This document shows, in pieces, positions 1 through 6,765 of a DNA stretch of 15,099 nt (position 1 is the first letter of the stretch; every line of letters begins with the position of its first letter). The stretch spans positions 19,284 through 34,382 of the forward strand of contig PBJS01000020.1 in the NCBI GenBank assembly GCA_002721165.1, in the 5' to 3' direction. Made by a program: the position numbers and the translations under genes. Under the pieces are notes generated by a model. The model was given only the letters and a program-made list of their open reading frames with translations. It was not told the DNA's origin and did no database searches. Source of the stretch: Legionellales bacterium. GTDB taxonomy: Bacteria; Pseudomonadota; Gammaproteobacteria; Eutrophobiales; Eutrophobiaceae.

Positions 1-471
1 AGGGCCTAAAACACCAATTGTAATAACCGTAATGAATAAAAGCCAAGACCAGTTGCGAATACTAAGTCCTAATGACACGAACTTTGTGTTTGAGCGTTTC
101 TTTAGCGATGCTAATTCATCACCAAGAGGACGTGAATGCTCAAGGGTTAAAACAGCATCAAATCCTTTTTTATTATCTAGGACTTCAATATCATATGGGC
201 CTAAATTAATTTTATCGCCAGGTTTTACCGAAGCCTTTGTTGATATTTGACCATTAATCTGAAAATCACTTTCACCTTGGCTTTCAAGATGTAATTCACC
301 TGAGCGCTCAGTGATTTCGAGTTGAACTAGAAGAACCCTTGGATCAGTTAGATGAACTTCACATTCTGTACCACGTCCGAAGCGGATGTTTGACGCTTCT
401 ATTGTTTCATCACGTTGTGCATATCCACCGGAACGTGTTTTCTTTAAAAGATGTTTAATGATTACTTTCAT
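1..471 (-). CDS. FHA-like domain protein with membrane helix (partial, C-terminus beyond window)
   Basis: The start codon is at 471 and the frame stays open to base 1, giving 157 residues with no stop. Residues about 20-100 read as a forkhead-associated (FHA) beta-sandwich: the FGRGTECEVHLTD stretch matches the conserved Gly-Arg turn that opens the family motif. The expected Ser-x-x-His is missing; the aligned stretch reads RVLLVQLEI, so phosphothreonine binding is doubtful. A hydrophobic segment starting near residue 140 (SWLLFITVITIGVLG) looks like a membrane helix, which puts the FHA part in the cytoplasm and the unseen C-terminus probably outside. It is the third gene of the redox operon, 20 bases after the previous stop, with no clear Shine-Dalgarno site. 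Inference: it couples a cytoplasmic protein contact to an extracytoplasmic redox domain. The C-terminal function cannot be known from this window. Confidence 0.75.
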   Translation of the reverse strand, partial: MKVIIKHLLKKTRSGGYAQRDETIEASNIRFGRGTECEVHLTDPRVLLVQLEITERSGELHLESQGESDFQINGQISTKASVKPGDKINLGPYDIEVLDNKKGFDAVLTLEHSRPLGDELASLKKRSNTKFVSLGLSIRNWSWLLFITVITIGVLGP

Positions 472-491
472 TTTTTTCTATTTTTAATTAT

Positions 492-1334
492 TTACCAATA
501 AAAAAACACAGCTAAAATATGAGAAACAAGTGCACCCAATAAAGCGATAGCAAATGGAACATGAAAAAATAACCAAATTCGCAAAATAACTTTTATTTGA
601 ATGTCGCGCCTTGCACGGCGGAGAATTTTTTGTTTTTTTGCTAGTAACGCGATAGCCTTTGATATGCTTTGATCACGCGAACTCAAATCCGCATATTTTG
701 TTTCAATTAAATTTCTTGCATTTGCAGTTGGACAATCGATTCTTTTTGGTGATAATTTTTCTACAATATTACCTCCAATATATGTCTCTCTTACTGCTTT
801 AAGAAGCGCTGTATTTAATTCCTCAGGTAGTTGCCTACCTTCTTTAAGAAGCGCTTGATCTAATTCTGAAATTTGCCCCATCATTTCATCTAGCGAGAGT
901 CCTGCACGATTTTTTGTCATGAGTTTTGGATAACGAGCATAAACAAAAACACCAAAGATACCGCTCGCAACAGTTAATAATACAAGGATGTAGGCGGCAG
1001 AATGTATATTCCATCCGATTTGAAAACCACTATGTAGCGTTGCAATTATGACAAGGGCAAGTCCGAAATAAATGTGAGCAGACAACCAAACTTTGAGTTT
1101 GGTTTCGTTTAAAGCATATTGTCTTTTTCTTACGCCAAACCAAGTTAACCATATGACTAGTACTGCAGAAATAACTCCTAGCGTATATCCAAGCCATGAT
1201 CCTCCGTTTGGTACGCCCAGAGGCTCATGCCAAATATAAAGTACGATAGCGACAAATACTAAAGCTACCGCTAGCCAAAAAAATTTTAATCCTCGATAAA
1301 CCAAAAATGATTCATGGGCATTATTGGATCTCAT
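492..1334 (-). CDS. Putative two-heme b-type membrane cytochrome, five helices
   Basis: This 280-residue protein is not recognised as a named family. Hydrophobic helices lie near residues 17-35, 48-68, 84-106, 112-132 and 251-278, with a basic, charged loop at 133-250. Helix 3 carries His87 and His101; helix 5 carries His258 and His272. Both pairs are 14 residues apart, the spacing by which cytochrome b of the bc1 complex holds two stacked hemes. Positive charges at 69-83 and 233-249 place those loops in the cytoplasm, so helices 3 and 5 run the same way and the four histidines pair level by level. The start ATG overlaps the stop of the upstream gene by one base (TAATG), so translation is probably coupled. 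Likely role: carry electrons across the membrane from the upstream flavin/iron-sulfur protein. Heme binding is inferred, not shown. Confidence 0.8.
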   Translation of the reverse strand: MRSNNAHESFLVYRGLKFFWLAVALVFVAIVLYIWHEPLGVPNGGSWLGYTLGVISAVLVIWLTWFGVRKRQYALNETKLKVWLSAHIYFGLALVIIATLHSGFQIGWNIHSAAYILVLLTVASGIFGVFVYARYPKLMTKNRAGLSLDEMMGQISELDQALLKEGRQLPEELNTALLKAVRETYIGGNIVEKLSPKRIDCPTANARNLIETKYADLSSRDQSISKAIALLAKKQKILRRARRDIQIKVILRIWLFFHVPFAIALLGALVSHILAVFFYW

Positions 1335-3748
1335 TATAACGACTCTCCACCATCTCTAATGAAGTCCATAAACTCATCTGGTTTAACACGAATTGCAGCA
1401 CCAGTAGGGCAGGCACGCACACAAGATGCTCCCCCGGTAATGTCTTTGCACATATCGCATTTTACAGCAGTTTTACGTGCATCTTCTGGCGCAAGTTCTT
1501 TGTAACTATGATCTTCTCCGGGTCCTGGACCTTTTCCAAAAAGGAGCCAAGAAAATAGCCCTGGTTTTTTAGGCGGCTCAGGAGCCATTTGAATCACGCC
1601 ATAGGGGCAATTTCTTTCGCAGTTCCCGCAGCCAATACAATCGTTGGTGATATATACCTCGCCTTCTGGATTTCGTTTGATTGCATCAGGTGGGCAGTCT
1701 GTCATACAGTGCGGATGTTCACAGTGACGACAACTCGTTGGCACATGAACATTTGCAAATGTTGGTCCTGCTTCACGATCTAATCTGGAGATGCCGTTAT
1801 GCGTCTCTGCACAAGCTTTCTCACAATTATCACATCCAATGCAAATTGACTCATCAATCAAAAGTACATCGGTTGCTTCACCAATACCTTCACCCATCAG
1901 AAATTCTACAATACTTCCTGCTTCGGGTTGCTCAATCATCTTTTCCGTTTCAACAATCCGCTGACCATATTTTTCTTCAATTTCTTTTTGAAGAGAATCA
2001 TTTTCATTAACTAATTTACGGAAAATATCGCCATCTATTTTAATTGTTTCACAATCAACGGCGGATTTAATTGTTGCTGTACGATTTAGATCTGACATTA
2101 GTGCCATTTCTCCAACGTAATTCCCTGCAGCGACGTAGGCTAGTGTTACATCTTTACCACCAATTCGTTTTGATACCATCACTGAACCTTTACTTATAAG
2201 GTAAAGAGCATCGCCTTCATCTCCTTCATTAAATATGATTTCACCTTTACGAAAAGTTTCTATTGACGCCGAGTCAGCTAATTTTTGTATTGCCTTAATG
2301 TCAAGGGAGCTTGCAATGTAAGTTTGAATTTGTCTTACGATAGCCTCTTTGTCCATAGAGTCTCGTAAAGAACGTACATCTTCTCTTAATTTGAGCATCG
2401 TGCGACGGGGCGTTTCAATTAATATCGTATCATCTGCATTAGATAAAATTGTTGCCGAACGTCTACGTCCCGATATTAATCCTACTTCCCCAAAAAATGC
2501 ACCTTGCTCTAAAATGACACACTGTGATGGGTCATCTTCATTAGTTTGTATTTTGACTGAGCCTCTAAATATTGTGTAGACACTATTTGTATAATCCCCT
2601 CGTTCAAAAATTATTGTTCCTTTACGTGGCGCGGTTACCGTTGATTCAACCAGCATTTCTCTTTCCATTAATGGATTTAGTTCTTCAAATATAGGAAGTC
2701 TTACCCGTACTTCTTTTAAAAATGCATCATTATCAAAGTCTTTAATGTCTTTTAAGGTTTGAGTAATTAGCGGTTCGTCAGCTGGGTCTAATTCTGTATT
2801 ACCATTGATAAATTCAATGACTTCATAACCCTGATTAATTGCTTGTTTGATTAGCGGATAACCACCTAGAGAACCAACTATATAGAGACCTTTAACATTT
2901 GATTCATATGTTTTACTTACTTCTGGCAACGCATTGCGTGCATCAGATGGAAAACTAACTCCACAGGCTTCAACAAATTTTCTTGGTGGCGCTGCACCTA
3001 GACGAGCGATAACCCTATCGCATTCAATTGTGACATCGCCGTCTGGTGTGTCAAAAGTTAAAGTTCCTTGCGTGCATTCTTTTGAGTTACTGTTGTATAG
3101 AGGGATAATCCGACCTTTATCTATTTCAGATAAGATAGCTGCTTCATTTGCTTCTTTAGCACGAGAAAATTCAGTACCACGATTTGCAATATAGACGGTG
3201 TTGTGGGTGCATAACCCAAGAGCATTTTCTATTGCTGCATCACCAGCACCGATAACAATAATAGTTTCATGTTCATATTCATCTGGGTCATCTAATTGAT
3301 ATTGGAGATGGGTTACATTTTCAGATCCAGGTATACGTAAAGTATTAAGATTACCTTGAAGACCAATTGCAAGGACAATTGTCTCAGTTTTGATAGTATC
3401 TCCATTGGTCAATGTTAGGTCAAAGCCCCCTTTTCCCCCCGATACATTTTTTACTTCAGCGTTATAGGAAATATTCACTTGATGTTTATCAAGCGCGCTA
3501 TTCCAAGTGTCCAGAACATCTTCTCTGCTACCCATATTAAAATTAACATCTGAACGAAGGGGTAGCACATCTGGGGTTGCCATGACATGCTTACCTTTTT
3601 GGAATTTGTATATTGTATCTGAGGCATGATCAGCTTTTTCAAGCAGGATATGACGTAGACCCAACACAGAAGCATGCGCCCCAGCACTAAGCCCTGCTGG
3701 CCCAGATCCTATTATTGCGACTTGGTAGATTTCGTTTTTTGTTCCCAT
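1334..3748 (-). CDS. Fusion of thioredoxin-reductase-like flavoprotein, two cNMP-binding domains and 4x[4Fe-4S] ferredoxin
   Basis: The 804-residue product has three parts. Residues 1-315 are a thioredoxin-reductase-like fold: FAD-binding GSGPAG at 14-19, a second dinucleotide site GAGDAA at 167-172, and a C-terminal FAD motif near 288-295. The CxxC disulfide of true thioredoxin reductases is absent, so it should pass electrons on rather than reduce thioredoxin. Residues about 365-460 and 485-585 are two cyclic-nucleotide-binding domains; both keep the phosphate-cassette Glu and Arg (E421/R430 and E547/R556). Residues 630-790 hold sixteen cysteines in four groups (636-646, 673-685, 704-714, 764-780), as in DmsB/NrfC-type four-cluster ferredoxins. 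Likely role: oxidise NAD(P)H and feed the membrane cytochrome encoded next, under nucleotide control. The start has only a weak upstream GGGG. The domain calls are firm; direction of electron flow is inferred. Confidence 0.93.
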   Translation of the reverse strand: MGTKNEIYQVAIIGSGPAGLSAGAHASVLGLRHILLEKADHASDTIYKFQKGKHVMATPDVLPLRSDVNFNMGSREDVLDTWNSALDKHQVNISYNAEVKNVSGGKGGFDLTLTNGDTIKTETIVLAIGLQGNLNTLRIPGSENVTHLQYQLDDPDEYEHETIIVIGAGDAAIENALGLCTHNTVYIANRGTEFSRAKEANEAAILSEIDKGRIIPLYNSNSKECTQGTLTFDTPDGDVTIECDRVIARLGAAPPRKFVEACGVSFPSDARNALPEVSKTYESNVKGLYIVGSLGGYPLIKQAINQGYEVIEFINGNTELDPADEPLITQTLKDIKDFDNDAFLKEVRVRLPIFEELNPLMEREMLVESTVTAPRKGTIIFERGDYTNSVYTIFRGSVKIQTNEDDPSQCVILEQGAFFGEVGLISGRRRSATILSNADDTILIETPRRTMLKLREDVRSLRDSMDKEAIVRQIQTYIASSLDIKAIQKLADSASIETFRKGEIIFNEGDEGDALYLISKGSVMVSKRIGGKDVTLAYVAAGNYVGEMALMSDLNRTATIKSAVDCETIKIDGDIFRKLVNENDSLQKEIEEKYGQRIVETEKMIEQPEAGSIVEFLMGEGIGEATDVLLIDESICIGCDNCEKACAETHNGISRLDREAGPTFANVHVPTSCRHCEHPHCMTDCPPDAIKRNPEGEVYITNDCIGCGNCERNCPYGVIQMAPEPPKKPGLFSWLLFGKGPGPGEDHSYKELAPEDARKTAVKCDMCKDITGGASCVRACPTGAAIRVKPDEFMDFIRDGGESL

Positions 3749-3774
3749 GTGGTGTAACCAACCCCTAAATTGAT

Positions 3775-3796
3775 GCTAAATTTAAATATATTTAGC
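3775..3796. promoter_or_regulatory. Inverted repeat upstream of the redox operon
   Basis: GCTAAAT at 3775-3781 and ATTTAGC at 3790-3796 form a perfect 7-bp inverted repeat with an 8-base centre. It ends 27 bases before the start codon of the 804-residue fusion gene. It could be an operator or a hairpin in the leader RNA. It does not match the FNR consensus. Confidence 0.4.
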
Positions 3797-3814
3797 CAAG
3801 GTCGACGGCTTATT

Positions 3815-3843
3815 TTTTTATTGAAGATTACCAAAAAAATCAA
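3815..3843 (-). promoter_or_regulatory. Candidate sigma-70 promoter of the redox operon
   Basis: Reading the minus strand, TTGATT (3838-3843), a 17-base spacer and TAAAAA (3815-3820) resemble -35 and -10 boxes. Transcription would begin near 3808 and place the 3775-3796 inverted repeat in the early leader. In DNA this rich in A and T such matches arise easily, so the call is tentative. Confidence 0.3.
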
Positions 3844-3892
3844 AACTTTACTTCTATAAAGTTATAAAATTAAACGTTTTTTTTATCTAAAT

Positions 3893-3920
3893 TTGACTCA
3901 ATCTGTATCTAATATATTAT
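3893..3920 (+). promoter_or_regulatory. Candidate sigma-70 promoter toward tRNA-Arg
   Basis: TTGACT (3893-3898) and TATTAT (3915-3920) with a 16-base spacer form a good promoter match pointing at the tRNA, about 145 bases ahead of it. No better box pair was seen closer to the tRNA. If used, it makes a leader of more than 130 nucleotides that would have to be removed. Confidence 0.4.
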
Positions 3921-4064
3921 TCGTAGCGAAATCTAAGGGGCCGGAGAGCCTATTAATAATTAGTTTTCATGTATGGCGTTCTATAAAACCCATATATCAG
4001 AGATGTGCTGTTAATACGCAGGAGTTAATCGTAGGGTATTTATTTTTTTGTGATCAGAATTGAT

Positions 4065-4141
4065 GCGCCCGTAGCTCAGTTGGATAGAGTACCTGGCTAC
4101 GAACTAGGGGGTCGGAGGTTCGAATCCTTCCGGGCGCGCCA
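4065..4141 (+). tRNA. tRNA-Arg (anticodon ACG)
   Basis: The 77 bases fold as a full cloverleaf. The acceptor stem is GCGCCCG (4065-4071) with CGGGCGC (4131-4137); the discriminator is G, and CCA is encoded at 4139-4141. The anticodon stem pairs CCTGG with CTAGG, including one G-U pair; the loop CTACGAA (4097-4103) carries anticodon ACG at 4099-4101, read as ICG after deamination. The T arm is GGAGG-TTCGAAT-CCTTC at 4114-4130. It closely resembles the E. coli tRNA-Arg(ACG) as I remember it. The stop codon of the opposing PepSY gene lies three bases past the CCA. Confidence 0.98.
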
Positions 4142-4144
4142 TTT

Positions 4145-4864
4145 TTATTTTTTATACCACCACATCCAAATACCAGTAATAGCGATAATTATAAAAAGGA
4201 CAGCGACTAAATCTACTAGATAAATACCCCAGACACCAACAATGCGTCCACTATGTAAATCAAGCAGCACTCTTTCAATGGGTAATCCAGTTCCACGATA
4301 CTGCTTTAAAACATTATTTTTTAATGACTCTGTAATTTCAGAAGCTGAAGACCAATTTGCTTCAAGAAACTCATGCTCGTTCCATTCGAGAATATCGAGG
4401 TTCACTTGATAATAACCATGTGCCGATTGAATAATAATATTTTGATTATCATACCCAATTGCTTTCATTCCTGACGGAACACCCTCTGCGCTGCCTAGAG
4501 ATTCTAATATTTCTGCATCATTAGTTAATAAGACTAATTTACCATCATACGCGATGACATAGATGTCATTAACATTGACTACACCTATCAGTTTATTTAC
4601 ATCATTTATGATTTCTTTGTTATTAAAATATACACGTTCGCCAACTTGTATAACCCAGTTATTTGAAGAAAGATAACCTATTGGTTCAGATGCTGGACTT
4701 ATCTGATAAAGATCAAGTAGCCAGTCCATTTTTATATATGTTGTATTTAGTTTGAGTTTCTCAGTATGATTTAAAGCGATACCACTTATAGCAAGAAAAA
4801 TTACAAACAATGCTGTATAAACACCAATTTTTTTATGCCACTTTTGGATAAATAGAAACTTCAT
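4145..4864 (-). CDS. Small PepSY-associated TM-helix protein
   Basis: The 239 residues show the PepSY_TM pattern in reduced form. The N-terminal helix (about 12-32) is flanked by His10 in KWHKK and His33 in LNHTE. A large extracytoplasmic part with beta-rich, PepSY-like segments follows. LHSGR (His204) precedes a last helix at about 213-235 ending in WMWWYKK. The family usually has about 350-500 residues and four helices, so this is a two-helix version. Family members such as FpvG of the pyoverdine system and PiuB-type proteins are linked to iron reduction or uptake. It starts nine bases after the FMN-binding gene without a Shine-Dalgarno site, so the two are probably co-transcribed. Inference: it passes electrons through the inner membrane to the secreted flavoprotein encoded upstream, or from it to an iron chelate. 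Confidence 0.85.
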   Translation of the reverse strand: MKFLFIQKWHKKIGVYTALFVIFLAISGIALNHTEKLKLNTTYIKMDWLLDLYQISPASEPIGYLSSNNWVIQVGERVYFNNKEIINDVNKLIGVVNVNDIYVIAYDGKLVLLTNDAEILESLGSAEGVPSGMKAIGYDNQNIIIQSAHGYYQVNLDILEWNEHEFLEANWSSASEITESLKNNVLKQYRGTGLPIERVLLDLHSGRIVGVWGIYLVDLVAVLFIIIAITGIWMWWYKK

Positions 4865-4873
4865 TTATTTCAA

Positions 4874-5401
4874 TTATTTTTTTTCATCTAGGTGTTTATG
4901 TAGTAAGAGTGCTATCCGCCCCAATTTTGTTAACGCATTTACAGATAATGTTGCTCCAGTTATTCCATCAATTTTTCTGTCAAGATTATTATCCGTTACT
5001 AGGGTAGCGCCTTTAAATTGATCTGTAAAAAAGGGATATTTGACCTCCCATCCTCTAGATTCACGAAAAATAAGGACTTTTACCTCTAGTATTTCCCCAT
5101 TTGCGGTTACAAGTCCGACGGTTATTAGCTTGTCTCTGCCAATTTCCTCTAATATCCATGCACGTTTCGTATCATCATCCCAGTATCGAAGACGTAGCGC
5201 TTTAAGATTATGCCCAAGAATTTTCTTAATTTCTGCTTTTAGATCTTTTTTAATCCAGAGTTTTTTTGGTTCGGGAGGATTATTATTGAATACCTGTTGA
5301 AGAAACTTTTCTGGCTCTAGGTATGTTCCTTTTGCATATGAAGTTGAGCTCCAGCAGATCGCATGGATAATTGTAAGTATATAGATGGTTATTTTAAACA
5401 T
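4874..5401 (-). CDS. Secreted FMN-binding domain protein
   Basis: The 175-residue product begins with a signal peptide (MFKITIYILTIIHAICWSST, cleavage probably after SYA at residue 23). The C-terminal half is an FMN-bind domain with DGITGAT at 145-151; Thr151 fits the threonine to which ApbE-type transferases attach FMN through phosphate. Flavinylated domains of this kind move electrons outside the cytoplasm, and members of the family are known next to PepSY membrane proteins. The gene lies between the porin and the PepSY gene on the same strand. A terminator hairpin ends 27 bases before its start, leaving no room for a promoter in between, so expression probably relies on read-through from the porin promoter. 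No clear Shine-Dalgarno site precedes the ATG. No apbE lies in the window. Confidence 0.85.
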   Translation of the reverse strand: MFKITIYILTIIHAICWSSTSYAKGTYLEPEKFLQQVFNNNPPEPKKLWIKKDLKAEIKKILGHNLKALRLRYWDDDTKRAWILEEIGRDKLITVGLVTANGEILEVKVLIFRESRGWEVKYPFFTDQFKGATLVTDNNLDRKIDGITGATLSVNALTKLGRIALLLHKHLDEKK

Positions 5402-5420
5402 AATCAGATTTTAAGCTTAA

Positions 5421-5452
5421 CAAATAAAACAGGGCGCTATGCAGCACCCTGT
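5421..5452 (-). terminator. Rho-independent terminator after the porin gene
   Basis: On the minus strand ACAGGG (5452-5447) pairs with CCCTGT (5434-5429), with a partly paired GC-rich interior, followed directly by TTTATTTG. This is a typical intrinsic terminator. It stands between the porin and the FMN-binding gene, so it probably lowers downstream expression. Confidence 0.75.
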
Positions 5453-5470
5453 TGATTTTATCATGAGAAT

Positions 5471-5489
5471 ATTATCGCTATGCGATAAT
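5471..5489. repeat. Perfect 8-bp hairpin downstream of the porin
   Basis: ATTATCGC (5471-5478) and GCGATAAT (5482-5489) are exact inverted copies around a three-base loop. It lies 20 bases after the porin stop and 18 bases before the terminator stem. No T-tract follows it on either strand, so it may protect the mRNA 3' end rather than terminate. Confidence 0.7.
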
Positions 5490-5508
5490 TTCTTTATTTG
5501 ATCTAGTC

Positions 5509-6675
5509 TTAGAACTGGTAGCCTATACCAAAGTAAAAGTTATCTACGTTGGTGTCGGCATCAACATCTTTAACCGACTCATAGGTGAATTTGAATGCAA
5601 CCTGGTCGGTTGGCCAGTAATTAAAACCTGTTGAGTAACGTTCTTGCTCGTTTTTTGATGCAGTTAGGCTGCGATCAATTTCTTCGTATCTAGCATATAC
5701 TCCTAGCTCACCCATTCCAGCTGCCCAACGATAAGAAGGTTCAACATACCAACCGTCAGAATCTTTTCCGTCTGTTGATAAGTCTCTTTCCATATCCCAA
5801 CCGGCATAGAGCGCACGTAAACCCAGACCTGAGTTATGTCTATAGTCGATATGCGTTGTAAACAATGTTGCTTCGTTTGAACCAGCATCTGTAGTGGTTG
5901 CCTCTATATTAGATTGGTGATGAAGTGATGCAGCTAGTTCTAAGCCTGGAACACCCGTGTAACGTATACGCGCAGTTCCCGCTGGATGCTCAGCATTTGC
6001 ATCAGCTACCTTTTGTCGCCCAGAGCGGATATTTGTAGTGGTTTCCATACCAGAGTGAAGCACAATGTCGTAGTTTACACCTGGCGCTATTTCACCATTA
6101 AAACCTAAACCAGCTTCCCACCATGTTGCCGGGATAATTCGCTTTTCAACCTCAGGACGCTCGACACCATAAAATGTATTGGGTTCATGATTAACATTGA
6201 TAAGACCAATTGGGAGAATATCTAAACCGGCGCGAAAACGATGATTCTCAGTAAGATCAATTTCAATCCATGCTTGCTCTAATTCAACCTCACCTGGCTG
6301 TCCTTCACCGGCAAGTGCGTGCTCTAACTCCACCTCTGAGAAGAAGTGAACCCTATCATTAAAGTCGTGACCAAAGTATAAAACAAACCGGTGAAAGTCT
6401 ACATTATCAGTTCCATCACCACCTCTGTAATGAAGTTCCCCATAACCACCTATGTATGTTTGGTCGGCCCATGATGCACCACCACCACCATCACCTGTTT
6501 CTACAGCCTCTGCTGTAGCGTCAATTTGCTCTTGTAGTTGTTCAATAACCTTTTGTTGTTCTTGAATAGTTTGCCACATCTCTTCAGACGAAGGCGCCGC
6601 ATTAACAGCAGTCGCACTGAATAGCGCAGATACCGCTATATAGCTAACAATTCGATTTAAGTATTTCAGTCTCAT
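5509..6675 (-). CDS. Outer-membrane porin
   Basis: The product has 388 residues when started at MRLKYLNR (6675). That ATG has a strong site, GGAGAGGA at 6683-6690, seven bases ahead. An in-frame ATG at 6726 would add 17 residues and overlap a Fur box, so it was not used. A signal peptide (residues 1-26, ending AVNA) is followed by a short coiled coil rich in Gln and Glu (about 32-57), as in trimeric porins, then a glycine run. The rest alternates as amphipathic beta strands with many aromatic residues and ends in FYFGIGYQF, whose final Phe is the outer-membrane assembly signal. It resembles phosphate-selective O/P-type porins; the substrate cannot be read. A strong promoter with two Fur-like sites precedes it, so it is probably iron-regulated. 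The FMN-binding and PepSY genes follow beyond a terminator. Confidence 0.88.
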   Translation of the reverse strand: MRLKYLNRIVSYIAVSALFSATAVNAAPSSEEMWQTIQEQQKVIEQLQEQIDATAEAVETGDGGGGASWADQTYIGGYGELHYRGGDGTDNVDFHRFVLYFGHDFNDRVHFFSEVELEHALAGEGQPGEVELEQAWIEIDLTENHRFRAGLDILPIGLINVNHEPNTFYGVERPEVEKRIIPATWWEAGLGFNGEIAPGVNYDIVLHSGMETTTNIRSGRQKVADANAEHPAGTARIRYTGVPGLELAASLHHQSNIEATTTDAGSNEATLFTTHIDYRHNSGLGLRALYAGWDMERDLSTDGKDSDGWYVEPSYRWAAGMGELGVYARYEEIDRSLTASKNEQERYSTGFNYWPTDQVAFKFTYESVKDVDADTNVDNFYFGIGYQF

Positions 6676-6705
6676 AATAAAATCCTCTCCATTAATATTA
6701 CTAAT

Positions 6706-6724
6706 GATAATACAAACGATTATC
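6706..6724. promoter_or_regulatory. Fur-box candidate 1 (just downstream of porin transcription start)
   Basis: GATAAT (6706-6711) and ATTATC (6719-6724) are seven bases apart, exactly the outer hexamers and spacing of the classical 19-base Fur box; I count 14 of 19 consensus matches. It lies just past the predicted start of the porin transcript, where a bound repressor would block initiation. Confidence 0.6.
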
Positions 6725-6736
6725 AATAAGAGTCAG

Positions 6737-6765
6737 ATTATATTACAAATAAGAATCATTATCAA
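6737..6765 (-). promoter_or_regulatory. Sigma-70 promoter of the porin gene
   Basis: On the minus strand TTGATA (6760-6765), a 17-base spacer and a perfect TATAAT (6737-6742) form the best promoter in the window. The start of transcription should fall near 6730, giving a leader of about 55 bases. Fur-like sites overlap its -35 box and spacer and lie just downstream. Confidence 0.75.
6745..6763. promoter_or_regulatory. Fur-box candidate 2 (overlaps porin -35 and spacer)
   Basis: Read on the minus strand the site begins GATAATGAT, nine straight matches to the Fur consensus, with 13-14 of 19 overall. It covers part of the -35 box and most of the spacer of the porin promoter. With candidate 1 it brackets the promoter, which makes Fur control more likely than either site alone. 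Confidence 0.55.

Larger units (their letters stand above)
3749..4064. other. Intergenic region between redox operon and tRNA-Arg
   Basis: No gene is seen in this 316-base stretch. It holds the divergent start regions of the minus-strand redox operon and the plus-strand tRNA. The half next to the operon is very AT-rich. The part at 3922-4040 is less AT-rich, has no open frame of note, and contains at 3933-3946 a short match to the tRNA that follows (see findings). A T-run at 4043-4049 has no convincing stem before it. Confidence 0.7.

Noticed and set aside
1681..2010. A 109-codon plus-strand open frame rich in His, Leu and Ser
   Set aside because: It is the antisense shadow of the iron-sulfur part of the 804-residue gene.
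3749..3930. An FNR site ahead of the redox operon
   Set aside because: Only separate half-sites (TTGAT or ATCAA) were seen; none has the four-base spacing of the consensus.
4043..4049. T-run ahead of the tRNA as a terminator
   Set aside because: No stable stem precedes it on the plus strand.
4065..4141. tRNA gene as an integration site for a mobile element
   Set aside because: No integrase gene and no second copy of the tRNA 3' end were found in the window.
5509..6726. A longer porin beginning at 6726
   Set aside because: The extra 17 residues precede the signal peptide, the ATG at 6675 has a far better ribosome site, and the longer start lies within a few bases of the predicted transcription start and a Fur site.
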